A stretch of 63,658 nt of DNA from Roseburia sp. Its GTDB lineage: Bacteria > Bacillota > Clostridia > Lachnospirales > Lachnospiraceae. The notes beneath the pieces are model-generated. The model was not told the DNA's origin and ran no database searches. It saw only the letters and a list, made by a program, of their open reading frames with translations. Below, piece after piece: positions 18,280 through 28,000 of the stretch (the first letter of the stretch is position 1; the number at the start of each line of letters is the position of its first letter). The translations under genes and the position numbers were made by a program. The stretch lies in contig JAMOZS010000007.1 of NCBI GenBank assembly GCA_023667765.1, positions 1-63,658 of the forward strand, read 5' to 3'.

Positions 18280-19920
18280 ATGAAGAAGCATTTTGGAATT
18301 CTGTTTATGGCGCTTCTGCTAATGGCTGCACTGGGCGCATGCGCAGGCGGCACAGGAGAGTCTTCGGAGGATAAGTCCTCTGCCTCTGCAGTTCCCGGTA
18401 CGGAGAGCCGGGATGCGTCAGCAGAACCCACGGAAGAAGAAAACGTACAGGAGAATCCTTCCCGGGAGCTGACTGACAGCACGGGCCCGGTATATGGCGG
18501 TTCGGTTGTAGTAGGCGTGCAACAGGATATTGACAGTCTTGACCCACACAAAGCAACAGCGGCAGGAACTAAGGAAATTCTGTTTAACATTTTTGAAGGC
18601 TTGGTGAAGTCTGACGAAAATGGTAATTTGATGAATGCAGTTGCCAGCGATTATTCGATATCGGATGATGGCCTGGTATATACCTTTACCCTGCGTGAGA
18701 ACGTGAAGTTCCACAACGGCAATGTGGTGACCGCCGAGGATGTGAAATATTCTTTGGAGAGGGCCTCCGGTTTATTAGATGGCACTGCACTGATTTCAAG
18801 CTTAAAGCCTTTAAAGAGTGTTGAAATTTTGGATGAGCATACGGTTCAGGTGACAGTAGACAGTGCCAACACAGAGCTGGTATACAGCTTTACGACGGCT
18901 ATCATTCCTGCGGGAAGCGGGGAGGATGCGTCAGGCACTCCTATTGGCACCGGGCCGTTTTCTTTTGTCTCTTATAAGCCCCAGGAGGGCATTGTGTTAA
19001 AGAAAAACGGGGAATACTGGCAGCAGGGTCTGCCCTATCTGGAGGAGGTGACCTTTCAGATTGTCAACAGCCCTGATACGGCGCTCCTGAATCTGAAGGG
19101 CGGCTCCATTGATATTTATCCGTATCTGACAGATTCCCAGGCAAATGAGCTTAGGAGCGACTATCAGATACTGGCGGCTCCCTCCAATGTGGTGCAGGCT
19201 TTGTTTTTAAACAATGGGGATTCTACCCTTAGCGATGTGAGAGTGCGTCAGGCAATCTGTTATGCCATGGACAAGGATATGGCTAATGAATTTGTGACCG
19301 GTGGCAACAGTATGCTTGTGGGCTCCGCAATGCTTCCTGCCATGAAGGATTATTATAAGGAGCTCAACGACGTTTACGGCACTTCAGCCAACATTGAGAA
19401 GGCGAAAGAGCTGCTTCGGGAGGCGGGATATCCTGAAGGGGTGGAATTGGAGATTACGGTGCCCTCAAACTATGAGGTACACATGCAGACAGCGGAGGTT
19501 ATTGCGGAGCAGCTGAAGGAAGCAGGCATTCATGCCGAGATTCTGCCGGTGGAGTGGAATACCTGGCTGGAAGAGGTTTATAACGGACGGAATTATCAGA
19601 GCACCATCTGCGGTATTACCTGCGATATGACACCGGGATATCTCTTAAACAGATTCCAGACCGAATCCAGTAAGAATTTTATTAATTTTGCCAGCGCAGA
19701 GTATGATGAGGTTTATTTAAAGGCGGCGGCGAGCTTAGACCTTGCCCAAAAAGGAGAGTATTATAAGCAGCTGCAGCAGATTCTCACGGACGAGGCGGGA
19801 ACTGCCTTTATTCAGGTTCCTCCTATTACCATTGCCATGAGCCCCAAGCTGGCGGGCTATAAATTCTATCCTATTTATGTGCAGGACATGAGCACTGTAT
19901 ATTGGACGGAAGCGAAATAA
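18280..19920 (+). CDS. Peptide/nickel-type ABC transporter solute-binding lipoprotein
   Basis: 546 aa, SBP family 5. The lipoprotein signal ends MAALGACAGG, so Cys21 is the likely lipidated residue; a Ser/Glu-rich linker runs to about residue 65. The family core includes DIDSLDPHKATAAGTKEILFNIFEGL-type sequence (residues about 85-110), FHNGNVVTAEDVKYSLER and VRQAICYAMDKDMANEF. It is outward facing on the membrane and first in an operon with two permeases and a fused ATPase. The substrate is not determined; di- or oligopeptide is most likely. Confidence 0.9.
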   Translation: MKKHFGILFMALLLMAALGACAGGTGESSEDKSSASAVPGTESRDASAEPTEEENVQENPSRELTDSTGPVYGGSVVVGVQQDIDSLDPHKATAAGTKEILFNIFEGLVKSDENGNLMNAVASDYSISDDGLVYTFTLRENVKFHNGNVVTAEDVKYSLERASGLLDGTALISSLKPLKSVEILDEHTVQVTVDSANTELVYSFTTAIIPAGSGEDASGTPIGTGPFSFVSYKPQEGIVLKKNGEYWQQGLPYLEEVTFQIVNSPDTALLNLKGGSIDIYPYLTDSQANELRSDYQILAAPSNVVQALFLNNGDSTLSDVRVRQAICYAMDKDMANEFVTGGNSMLVGSAMLPAMKDYYKELNDVYGTSANIEKAKELLREAGYPEGVELEITVPSNYEVHMQTAEVIAEQLKEAGIHAEILPVEWNTWLEEVYNGRNYQSTICGITCDMTPGYLLNRFQTESSKNFINFASAEYDEVYLKAAASLDLAQKGEYYKQLQQILTDEAGTAFIQVPPITIAMSPKLAGYKFYPIYVQDMSTVYWTEAK

Positions 19921-19949
19921 AAGGTTATCAGGGAAAGGAGGTGCAGCCC

Positions 19950-20909
19950 TTGAAATACCTGATTAAAAAGTTGCTTACTCTCATTATGACATTGTTTCTG
20001 GTTTCAGTGGCTGCATTTATTGCCTTTCAGATGATTCCCGGCGACGTGGTAACCTCCATTCTGGGAACGGAGGCTACCCCGGAGCGGGAGGAGCAGCTGC
20101 GGGAGGAGCTGGGCTTGAACGACCCTCCGGTGACGCGGTATTTAAACTGGGTGGGGGCGGTGGCGCGGGGAGATTTTGGAGTGAGCTACCGCTATTCTAA
20201 AAATATGAATCAGATGATGCCGGTGGCGGAGCTGATTGGAGACAAGCTTCCGGTGACGCTGTGGCTGGCGGTCCTGTCTTTGTTTTTGATTATTCTGGTA
20301 TCCTTTCCCCTGGGAGTAGTATGGGCGAAGAGCAAAAGTCATGTGCTGGACGCCATACTGGGCGTGGCAACGCAGACTGCCATGGCAATCCCCTCCTTTT
20401 TTCTGGGGATTATGGTGACTTATCTGTTCGGTATTGTGCTCAAATGGTTTTCTCCCGGCGGATATATCAGCTATGAGAAGGATTTTACGGGATTTTTGGG
20501 ATATCTGTTTTTTCCGGCGCTCTCGGTGGCTATTCCGAAAATTGCCATGACGGCGCGTTTTCTCAGAAATTCCATGCTCACGGAGAGGAAGGCGGATTAT
20601 GTGCGCACGGCTTACAGTAAAGGCTGCAGCGATAATCGGGTCATGTACGGACATGTGCTTCGGAATGCACTGATGCCCGTAGTTACCTTTCTGGGAATGA
20701 TTATTGCGGAAATCGTGGCGGGAAGTATTGTGGTGGAACAGGTATTCGGGCTTCCCGGCATTGGGAGACTGTTAATCAGCTCTATTTCCACAAGAGATTT
20801 TCCTGTGGTTGAGATTCTGATTCTTTATATTACCTTTGTGGTAATCTTTGTTTATTTTCTCGTGGATATTCTGTATCGCGTGATTGACCCGAGAATCAGC
20901 GGCAGATAG
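19950..20909 (+). CDS. Peptide ABC transporter permease, DppB/OppB type
   Basis: 319 aa with six membrane segments. The N-terminal family motif FIAFQMIPGDVV...ATPEREEQLREELGLNDP (split) and the coupling loop near YVRTAYSKGCSDNRVMYGHVLRNA are clear. I chose the TTG at 19950 (MKYLIKKLLTLIMTLFL) because AAAGGAGGTG ends 8 bp upstream; a longer frame from 19902 overlaps the preceding gene and lacks a ribosome site. Confidence 0.92.
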   Translation: MKYLIKKLLTLIMTLFLVSVAAFIAFQMIPGDVVTSILGTEATPEREEQLREELGLNDPPVTRYLNWVGAVARGDFGVSYRYSKNMNQMMPVAELIGDKLPVTLWLAVLSLFLIILVSFPLGVVWAKSKSHVLDAILGVATQTAMAIPSFFLGIMVTYLFGIVLKWFSPGGYISYEKDFTGFLGYLFFPALSVAIPKIAMTARFLRNSMLTERKADYVRTAYSKGCSDNRVMYGHVLRNALMPVVTFLGMIIAEIVAGSIVVEQVFGLPGIGRLLISSISTRDFPVVEILILYITFVVIFVYFLVDILYRVIDPRISGR

Positions 20910-21000
20910 TGCGGGGCTATCGAACAGCGGGCCGAAGGACCAGGAGGATTAGCGTTGGCTGCGGACTTATCCGCTTTGTTCCTGATTTCGGGAGGATTTT

Positions 21001-21837
21001 GTGCCGGGAAGGTTAGGTATGGAAAAGGTTTTAAAATGGTTTCGAAAACAGAATAAGTACTTTCGGGCAGGATTGTTTATGACGACACTGGCATTGGCGC
21101 TGGCTGTTGTCAGTCTGTTCTGGACGCCTTACAGCACGACTGCCATGTCGGCGTCGGAGCGTTTTCATGCTCCCTCGTTTCGGCATATTTTCGGCACGGA
21201 CAATTATGGAAGGGATATTTTTTCCAGGGTGATGCAGGGCATGGGAACCACGGTTATGATTAGTACGCTGGTGGTATTGTTTTCGGGAGCGGCAGGTATC
21301 TTAATCGGCGCGTTGACAGGTTATTTTGGCGGCATTATGGACGAGATTGTTATGAGAATCACGGATGCCGTGAACGGATTTCCAAGTATCTTACTGGCGT
21401 TGGTGGTTATCAGCGTAGTGGGGAGCGGGCGGCAGAATCTGATTATTTCGCTGGGCATTGTGTTTACGCCCAGCTTTGTGCGTATTGTGCGCAGCGAGTT
21501 TATCCGGCTGCGGGATGCGGATTATATACAGCGGGCGAGACTTATGGGGGTGGGCAGGCTGCGGATTCTGTTCATACATATTCTGCCCAATATTTTTTCG
21601 ACTTTCTGGGTTTCTGTCATGATAGGGTTTAACAATGCTATTCTGGCGGAATCCGGCATGAGTTATCTGGGAATCGGCGTACAGCCCCCGGAGGCAAGCC
21701 TGGGTAAGATGCTCTCGGACGCACAGGGCTATCTTGTGACTGCGCCCTGGTATGCTCTGGCTCCGGGCCTGTCTATTGTGTGGATTGTGCTGGGCTTTTC
21801 TCTGCTGGGCGAAGGGCTGCGAAGGAGGCAGGGGTAG
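21001..21837 (+). CDS. Peptide ABC transporter permease, DppC/OppC type
   Basis: 278 aa with six membrane segments. Family motifs HIFGTDNYGRDIFSRVMQG and the EAA loop YIQRARLMGVGRLRILFIHILPN (split) are present; the C-terminus SYLGIGVQPPEASLGKML is typical. GTG start at 21001 with GGAGG 5 bp upstream. The usual next gene, the ATPase, is displaced by a 470-bp repeat-rich gap. Confidence 0.92.
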   Translation: MPGRLGMEKVLKWFRKQNKYFRAGLFMTTLALALAVVSLFWTPYSTTAMSASERFHAPSFRHIFGTDNYGRDIFSRVMQGMGTTVMISTLVVLFSGAAGILIGALTGYFGGIMDEIVMRITDAVNGFPSILLALVVISVVGSGRQNLIISLGIVFTPSFVRIVRSEFIRLRDADYIQRARLMGVGRLRILFIHILPNIFSTFWVSVMIGFNNAILAESGMSYLGIGVQPPEASLGKMLSDAQGYLVTAPWYALAPGLSIVWIVLGFSLLGEGLRRRQG

Positions 21838-21870
21838 AGAGCGGGTATGCTTTCTGTGAGGAAGCGGAGC

Positions 21871-21946
21871 CAAAAATCTGCCAGGAAAAATCTGCCAGGA
21901 CAAATTTTGCAGGTAAAAATCTGCCTAGAAAAATTTGTCTGGGCAG
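21871..21946. repeat. Degenerate tandem AAAAATCTGCC repeats
   Basis: Four imperfect units of about 14-21 bp, each containing AAAATCTGCC or a close variant (AAATTTTGC, AAATTTGTCTGGGC), begin 34 bp after the permease stop. Directly visible; function unknown. Confidence 0.6.
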
Positions 21947-21994
21947 CCCGCATCGGGTATCTTATGCTGTCTGCTTCGGCAAAGGGCTTTTCTA

Positions 21995-22109
21995 AATGTT
22001 CCGACACAGTTTGGCTTTCCACGCAACCGCCCAACATTCGCCATCCTGGCTCAGGTTGGGCTTTTCGGGACATCCATGTCCCGAAATTGCTGAGAGTGTC
22101 CGGAACATT
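21995..22109. other. Multi-hairpin structured element with outer inverted repeat
   Basis: The outer arms AATGTTCCGACAC (21995-22007) and GTGTCCGGAACATT (22096-22109) pair with one bulge. Inside are GCCCAAC/GTTGGGC (22029-22035 with 22055-22061) and a perfect 10-bp hairpin with a 2-base centre (22064-22085). It could be a small non-autonomous mobile repeat or a structured RNA on either strand. There is no coding capacity worth calling. Confidence 0.5.
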
Positions 22110-22171
22110 AAGAAAATCTCATTTGCCTGCGCATGTGACAGCTTGGAGATACCCGGTGCAGGCGGCCCAGG

Positions 22172-22258
22172 TAGAGTTTGCCCAGTAGAGTTTGCCCAGG
22201 TAGAGTTTGCCCAGTAGAGTTTGCCCAGGTAGAGTTTGTCCAGTAGAGTTTGTCCAGG
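22172..22258. repeat. Tandem repeat, six units alternating 14 and 15 bp
   Basis: TAGAGTTTGCCCAG and TAGAGTTTGCCCAGG alternate three times (29-bp higher-order period); the last pair has T for C (GTCCAG). It ends 49 bp before the OppDF-type gene. Copy number is likely to vary by slippage. Confidence 0.9.
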
Positions 22259-22307
22259 CAGAGTTTTGCTTCTTTAGGGAAATGTCTGTGAAAGGAGGAA
22301 TCTTGCG

Positions 22308-23927
22308 GTGATAAAGATTGAAAATCTCTCTGTAGCCTTTGACGGCCCGGAGGTAGTAAAGAAGGTAAGTCTGGAAATTGCGGACGGTGAAATTCTGGGT
22401 CTTGTGGGCGAGTCCGGTTCAGGAAAGTCGGTTACGGCGCTGACCTTGATGGGACTGACGGCAGAGAGCGCCCGGGTAACCTCCGGCAGAATATGCTTTG
22501 GCAGTCAGGTGCTTCTGGAGGCGGGCCGTCCCCGGGATAAGGCTTTGTATCAAAGCTATCTGGGGGAGCATATGTCCATGGTTTTTCAGGAGCCCATGAC
22601 GTCTCTGAATCCTACCCAGAGAGTGGGCAGACAGGTAGAGGAGCTGTTAAAGCTTCATAAGAGGGAGCTGGGAAGAGCGGAGCGAAGGGAGCGGGTGCTG
22701 GAGGCCTTTCAATCAGTGGGCTTAAGAGAAGCAGATAAGGTTTATGGGAGCTTTCCTCATCAGCTCTCCGGAGGCATGCGCCAGAGAGTGATGATTGCCA
22801 TGGCCATTATCCTGCACCCGGAGCTGTTTGTGGCGGACGAGCCTACTACGGCTCTGGATGTGACTATCCAGAACCAGATTATCGACCTGTTAAAAAGGAT
22901 TAATGAGGAGCAGAAGAATGCCATGCTCTTCATTACCCATGATTTGAACCTGGCAAAGAGGCTGTGTCATCGCGTGGCGGTCATGAAGGATGGCGAGGTA
23001 GTGGAATGCGGCGGAGCAGAGGAGATTCTGGAGCATCCTAAGCACCCTTACACCAAAAAGCTGATGGAAGCGGTACCCGGCCGTGTCAGGAAAGCTTTTT
23101 CCCGGCAGGCAAAAGACAGTGGAGGAAAGTCTTTTCCGAATCGGCGTGATAATGTTAAGCAGGAGGAGAAGGAAAAAAAGGATAACGAAATCATATTAAA
23201 GGTCAGGGATTTGAATGTCTATTATCAGGACGGCAGCAACAGCCTGATTGGAGCCAACAGAAAACATCGTGTGGTGGAGCAGGTATCCTTTGAGATAAAA
23301 AAAGGGGAAATCCTGGGGCTGGTAGGGGAGAGCGGCTGCGGGAAAACCTCTCTGTCCAAGGCGGTTTTAGGAATGAATCAATTAATGGATGGCAGGATAG
23401 AGCACAGTACCCTGCGTCCCCAGATGATTTTTCAGGACCCGTACGGCAGTCTGAATCCCTCAAAGACTATCGGGTGGCTTCTACAGGAGCCGCTGCGGGC
23501 GGCAGGAAAGCTGGATAAGCGGCTGGAGCTGTCGGCCGGGGACAGAGAAGCGGCAGCCTTTGATATGCTGCGCCGGGTAGGGCTTTCCGAAAAATATTTT
23601 TATCGCAGGCCTTCCGAGCTTTCCGGAGGGCAGCGTCAGCGCATCAGTATCGCACAGGCGCTGATTACCAGGCCCGGGCTGGTAATTGCAGACGAGCCGG
23701 TATCGGCCTTGGACGTGACGATTCAGGCGCAGATACTGGAGCTGATACGCAGTCTGCAGCAGGAAATGAAGCTTTCTTTTTTGTTTATCTCCCACGACAT
23801 TAATGTGATTTACCAGGTCAGTGACAGGATTATGGTGATGCAGAAAGGAAGAATCGTGGAAATCGGTGAGACGGAGCAGATTTTTTCACAGCCGGGAGAG
23901 GCTTATACCAGGCAGCTTCTGCGTTAG
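22308..23927 (+). CDS. Fused peptide ABC transporter ATPase (OppD-OppF type)
   Basis: 539 aa with two complete ATPase domains in one chain. The first (residues 1-260) has GESGSGKSV, signature LSGGMRQRV and Walker [14 protein letters not shown]. The second (about 300-539) has [18 protein letters not shown] and [12 protein letters not shown]. Each is followed by an Opp-type C-terminal tail ([27 protein letters not shown]). GTG start at 22308 with AAAGGAGGA 8 bp upstream. It powers the permeases encoded upstream. Confidence 0.93.
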   Translation: MIKIENLSVAFDGPEVVKKVSLEIADGEILGLVGESGSGKSVTALTLMGLTAESARVTSGRICFGSQVLLEAGRPRDKALYQSYLGEHMSMVFQEPMTSLNPTQRVGRQVEELLKLHKRELGRAERRERVLEAFQSVGLREADKVYGSFPHQLSGGMRQRVMIAMAIILHPELFVADEPTTALDVTIQNQIIDLLKRINEEQKNAMLFITHDLNLAKRLCHRVAVMKDGEVVECGGAEEILEHPKHPYTKKLMEAVPGRVRKAFSRQAKDSGGKSFPNRRDNVKQEEKEKKDNEIILKVRDLNVYYQDGSNSLIGANRKHRVVEQVSFEIKKGEILGLVGESGCGKTSLSKAVLGMNQLMDGRIEHSTLRPQMIFQDPYGSLNPSKTIGWLLQEPLRAAGKLDKRLELSAGDREAAAFDMLRRVGLSEKYFYRRPSELSGGQRQRISIAQALITRPGLVIADEPVSALDVTIQAQILELIRSLQQEMKLSFLFISHDINVIYQVSDRIMVMQKGRIVEIGETEQIFSQPGEAYTRQLLR

Positions 23928-23995
23928 CTTAAGGACATACTTTTCCCTCTGTTCGCATAAACTTGAATGCAAGTATGCGACAGGGGGATTTTTTC

Positions 23996-26665
23996 GTGTT
24001 TGAGAAATACAGCATTCAGGAGACAGTAAAAAAACTTGATACGGATGAAAAGAGAGGTTTAAGCTGCCCGGAGGCCGCAAGGAGACTGCTTGCCAACGGA
24101 AAAAATGAAATGAAGGCTGCGCGTAAAAAGACCGGCTTTCAGTTATTTTTGGAGCAGCTGCAGGACCCTCTGATATATGTACTTATAGCGGCGGCGGCGG
24201 TATCTACGCTTTTGGGAGAGGTAAGCGACGCCGTCATTATCGGAGTGGTGGTTCTTTTGAATGCTGTAGTGGGTATGCTGCAGGAGGGAAAGGCCAGAAG
24301 AGCGCTGGAGGCCTTAAAGAAGCTGACTTGTCCCAGAGCCGTGGCGCTGCGGGAGGGAAAGCCGATAGAGCTTCCGGCTGCGGAGCTGGTGACCGGAGAT
24401 GTGGTATATCTGGAGACCGGCTGCCAGATTCCGGCGGATTTGCGGCTGGTGCAGACGATGAATTTAAAGGTAGAGGAATCGGCTCTGACGGGGGAGGCTC
24501 TTCCCACGGAGAAGGATGCGCTGTTTCTGGTGGGAAAGGGGGTGGAGGCTCCTCTGGGCGACAGGCGCAATATGGCCTATATGTCTACCATTGTCACTTA
24601 CGGACGAGGCGTGGGAATCGTGACGGCCACGGGAATGCATACGGAAATCGGCCAAATCGCAAGCCTTATCAGTGAGGAGAAGGAAGAACTGACGCCCCTG
24701 CAAAAGAGATTGGGAGAACTGGGAAAGGTCTTGAGCGTCCTTTCGCTGGGCCTGTGCGCGGCCCTTTTTGGTCTGGCAGTTCTGCAAAAGAGGGAGATTA
24801 TGGGAATGCTCATAACGGCCATTTCACTGGCGGTAGCGGCAGTACCCGAGGGACTTCCGGCGGTGGTCACAATCTGTCTGGCGTTGTCGGTAACCCGGAT
24901 GGTTAAGGTCAATACCATTGTGCGGAGATTGCCCTCCGTGGAGACTCTGGGGGCTGTGAGCGTGGTCTGCTCCGATAAGACGGGTACGCTGACCCAGAAT
25001 AAAATGACGGTGGAGAGCTGTTACTGGGATAATAAGCTGTTTGATGTCACAAAGACCCGGGCGAATCCTCCCAGGGATTTTCTGCAGGGGATGGTTCTGT
25101 GTAATGACGGGGTCTGGAAGCAGAATAAGCGGATGGGAGACCCTACGGAGCTGGCGCTGCTGGAGCTGGCGGACAGATACGGTGTCCAAAAGGAGCGGTT
25201 GGAGCAGGAGTTTCCCAGGGTGGGAGAGCTGCCCTTTGATTCCGAGCGTAAGATGATGACTACCTGCCATCATTCCGTACAGGGGGAATGGATAGAATAT
25301 ACCAAGGGAGCGCCGGACAGGGTGCTGATGAAATGTACGGATATTCTGTCGGAGGGGCAGATAATCAGGCTGACAGAGGAGAGGAAAAAGCGGATATTAA
25401 AAGCGGTGGAGGAGATGTCGTCACAGGCTTTAAGGACGCTGGGCATTGCCATGAAGAGAAATGTCAGGAGCGCAAGAGAGGAAGGACTTATCTTTGTGGG
25501 CCTGGCCGGTATGAGAGACCCTGTGCGTCCGGAGGCGGCAAAGACTGTGGAAATATTTAAGGACGCGGGAGTGCGTACCGTGATGATTACCGGCGACCAT
25601 GTGGATACGGCTTATGCCATCGGCAAGATACTCGGGATTGTCGGGCAGCCGCAACAGTGCATGACGGGTGAAGTAATGCAGCGGCTGGGAGAGGGGGAGT
25701 TTTTGCAAAGGCTTAAGGATACCCGAATTTTTGCCCGGGTGTCCCCTTTGCAGAAGGTGCGGATTGTTAAGGGCTTTCAGCAGCTTGGGGAAATTGTGGC
25801 CATGACGGGAGACGGCGTCAATGACGCGCCCTCGCTGAAAATGGCGGATATCGGAATCGCCATGGGCAAGACCGGGACGGATGTGGCAAAGCAGGCCTCG
25901 GATATGATACTGGTGGATGATAATTTTGCCACCATTGAAAAGGCCATTGAGGAGGGCAGAGGAGTTTATGAAAATATCCGAAAGTCGGTGATTTTTCTGT
26001 TGTCCTCGAATCTGGGGGAGTTGATGACCATGTTTGCGGCAGTTCTGTGCGGCTTTGCATCTCCTCTGAAATCCAGTCATATTTTGTGGATTAATCTGAT
26101 TACGGATTCTCTGCCGGCGCTGGCGCTGGGGGTAGATAAAAACGATGGCAGGGCATTGATGAGAAATAAGCCCAGAGGAAGCGGCGAAAGTCTGTTTGCC
26201 AGAGGGGGCCTTACCTGCACCTGTTTTTATGGCGTATTGATTGCCTGTATCAGTCTGACGGCCTTCCTTTTGATTCCCTGCCAGCTTCTTGCTAAGGCGG
26301 GAACTGCCATCGATTTGGATACGATTTCAAAGGTACTGGGACAGGAGCTGGTGCTGGCGAAGGCTCAGACCTATGCCTTTACGGTGCTTGGCATGTCTCA
26401 GCTCTTTCATGCGGTGGGGATGAGAGATGTGGAAAAATCGGTTTTTCGTATGAAGCACGGAGAGAATAAGCTGATGATACTGGCCTGTCTGTCCGGTTTC
26501 CTGTTACAGTTTGCCGTTACGGAGGTTCCTTTTCTGGTCAAGGCTTTCGGCACCGCATCCCTGTCGGGCAGAGAATGGCTGTTTTTGAGCGGTCTGGCGG
26601 CGGTTCCCTTGGCGGCCCATGAGCTGTTTGCGCTTTTTTCTGTAAAAACTATTTGCCAACGCTGA
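23996..26665 (+). CDS. Calcium-transporting-type P-type ATPase (block A copy)
   Basis: 889 aa, P2-type cation pump in the plasma membrane. The actuator loop has TGEA in place of TGES (SALTGEALPTEKD); phosphorylation motif CSDKTGTLTQ; hinge TGDGVNDAPSLK; M4 VPEGLPAVVT and M6 NLITDSLPALALG match SERCA-like Ca2+ pumps. I chose the GTG at 23996 (MFEKYSIQETVKKL), 8 bp after AGGGGGA, because the second copy in this window has the same GTGTTTGA start; a longer in-frame ATG exists at 23963. Substrate Ca2+ is inferred; Mn2+ is possible. A paralogue lies at 53295. Confidence 0.92.
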   Translation: MFEKYSIQETVKKLDTDEKRGLSCPEAARRLLANGKNEMKAARKKTGFQLFLEQLQDPLIYVLIAAAAVSTLLGEVSDAVIIGVVVLLNAVVGMLQEGKARRALEALKKLTCPRAVALREGKPIELPAAELVTGDVVYLETGCQIPADLRLVQTMNLKVEESALTGEALPTEKDALFLVGKGVEAPLGDRRNMAYMSTIVTYGRGVGIVTATGMHTEIGQIASLISEEKEELTPLQKRLGELGKVLSVLSLGLCAALFGLAVLQKREIMGMLITAISLAVAAVPEGLPAVVTICLALSVTRMVKVNTIVRRLPSVETLGAVSVVCSDKTGTLTQNKMTVESCYWDNKLFDVTKTRANPPRDFLQGMVLCNDGVWKQNKRMGDPTELALLELADRYGVQKERLEQEFPRVGELPFDSERKMMTTCHHSVQGEWIEYTKGAPDRVLMKCTDILSEGQIIRLTEERKKRILKAVEEMSSQALRTLGIAMKRNVRSAREEGLIFVGLAGMRDPVRPEAAKTVEIFKDAGVRTVMITGDHVDTAYAIGKILGIVGQPQQCMTGEVMQRLGEGEFLQRLKDTRIFARVSPLQKVRIVKGFQQLGEIVAMTGDGVNDAPSLKMADIGIAMGKTGTDVAKQASDMILVDDNFATIEKAIEEGRGVYENIRKSVIFLLSSNLGELMTMFAAVLCGFASPLKSSHILWINLITDSLPALALGVDKNDGRALMRNKPRGSGESLFARGGLTCTCFYGVLIACISLTAFLLIPCQLLAKAGTAIDLDTISKVLGQELVLAKAQTYAFTVLGMSQLFHAVGMRDVEKSVFRMKHGENKLMILACLSGFLLQFAVTEVPFLVKAFGTASLSGREWLFLSGLAAVPLAAHELFALFSVKTICQR

Positions 26666-26680
26666 AAAAAATGGTATGAT
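26653..26680 (+). promoter_or_regulatory. Promoter of trpS (block A)
   Basis: -35 TTGCCA (26653-26658), 16-bp spacer, -10 TATGAT (26675-26680). It overlaps the last codons of the ATPase gene. The same boxes and spacing recur at 55949-55976 upstream of the second trpS. Confidence 0.75.
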
Positions 26681-26707
26681 GATACAGATAATATTTAATA
26701 AAAAATA

Positions 26708-26728
26708 GGCTCAGGCGCCGCCTGAGCC
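26708..26728 (+). promoter_or_regulatory. Perfect GC-rich palindrome in the trpS leader
   Basis: GGCTCAGGCG and CGCCTGAGCC flank a single central C, 22 bp before the trpS start. It has no T-run. It is absent from the block B leader. It could be a leader hairpin or a protein site; no T-box signature was seen. Confidence 0.55.
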
Positions 26729-26749
26729 GTGAAGATGGAGTAGAGTACG

Positions 26750-27838
26750 ATGGATAAGATTATTTTAACCGGTGACAGACCTACCGGAAGATTACATGTG
26801 GGACATTATGTAGGTTCCCTGCGCAGACGGGTGGAGCTGCAGAATTCGGGAGAATACAGCAGGACGTTTATCATGATTGCGGATGCGCAGGCTCTCACGG
26901 ACAATATTGAGAATCCCGAGAAGGTGCGTCAGAATATTATAGAGGTGGCGCTGGACTATATGTCCTGCGGTTTGGACCCTGATAAGGCCACGCTGTTTAT
27001 TCAGTCTCAGATTTCGGAGCTTTGTGAGTTGACTTTTTATTATATGGATTTAGTGACGGTTGCCAGGCTCCAGAGAAATCCTACGGTAAAGAATGAGATT
27101 CAAATGCGCAATTTCGAGGCCAGTATACCGGTAGGCTTTTTTACCTATCCTATCAGTCAGGCGGCGGATATTACGGCGTTTAAGGCCACTACCGTACCGG
27201 TGGGAGGCGACCAGCTCCCAATGATTGAGCAGACCAGAGAAATCGTTCATAAATTTAACACGGTGTATGCGCCGGTATTGGTGGAGCCTGCGGCGCTGCT
27301 GCCGGAGAATGAGGCCTGCCAAAGGCTGCCCGGTATAGACGGTAAGGCGAAGATGAGCAAATCCCTTGGGAACTGTATTTATCTGGCGGATACCGCCGAT
27401 GAGGTGCGTGCGAAGATTATGAGCATGTATACGGATCCGCTGCATCTGCAGGTAAGCGACCCAGGGCATTTGGAGGGGAACACTGTGTTCACTTATCTGG
27501 ATGCCTTCTGTAAGCAGGAGCATTTTGAGCGTTATCTGCCGGATTATGCGAATCTGGATGAACTGAAGGCTCATTATCAGAGAGGCGGTCTGGGAGATGT
27601 AAAGGTGAAGAAATTCCTGAATCAAGTGATGCAGGAAATTTTAGAGCCCATCAGAAATCGCAGAAAAGAACTGGAAAAGGATATCCCCGGAGTATATGAG
27701 GTGCTGAAGAAGGGAAGCGACAGCGCAAGGGAGACGGCGGCTCGGACGCTCTCCGAGGTAAAGAGCGCCATGCGGATTAACTATTTCGAGGATGAGGAGC
27801 TTATCAGGGCCCAGAGCGCTAAGTATGTGGAAGAATAG
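26750..27838 (+). CDS. trpS: Tryptophan--tRNA ligase (block A copy)
   Basis: Class I synthetase, 362 aa. The HIGH-like motif is [15 protein letters not shown] near the N-terminus, KMSKS is [10 protein letters not shown] near residue 203, and the tryptophan-site segment [16 protein letters not shown] is present. The longer GDRPTGRLH type is common in Clostridia. A paralogue at 56057 is highly similar at protein level but clearly diverged at third codon positions. Own promoter and terminator. Confidence 0.96.
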   Translation: MDKIILTGDRPTGRLHVGHYVGSLRRRVELQNSGEYSRTFIMIADAQALTDNIENPEKVRQNIIEVALDYMSCGLDPDKATLFIQSQISELCELTFYYMDLVTVARLQRNPTVKNEIQMRNFEASIPVGFFTYPISQAADITAFKATTVPVGGDQLPMIEQTREIVHKFNTVYAPVLVEPAALLPENEACQRLPGIDGKAKMSKSLGNCIYLADTADEVRAKIMSMYTDPLHLQVSDPGHLEGNTVFTYLDAFCKQEHFERYLPDYANLDELKAHYQRGGLGDVKVKKFLNQVMQEILEPIRNRRKELEKDIPGVYEVLKKGSDSARETAARTLSEVKSAMRINYFEDEELIRAQSAKYVEE

Positions 27839-27847
27839 AGGTTATCG

Positions 27848-27881
27848 GAAGAAGCATTTTGAGGATGCTTCTTCTTTTTTT
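27848..27881 (+). terminator. Intrinsic terminator after trpS (block A)
   Basis: Perfect 10-bp stem GAAGAAGCAT/ATGCTTCTTC, 7-nt loop, then seven T residues, 9 bp after the stop codon. Confidence 0.93.
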
Positions 27882-28000
27882 ACTAAATAGGAAATTCCAA
27901 CGGAATGTTCCGGGAATTGGCGCATAAAAACGGTAAAATGACACAAAATGAGAAAAAGAGATGAAATGACATTTTGGCTTGGAAAGGAACGAGGTAAAAT

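Noticed and set aside
22172-22258. Possible CRISPR-like array
   Set aside because: Units are 14-15 bp and contiguous with no unique spacers, and no cas genes are present.
26681-26749. T-box leader of trpS
   Set aside because: No AGGGTGGNACCGCG-like antiterminator or specifier loop is visible; the leader is under 80 bp in both blocks.
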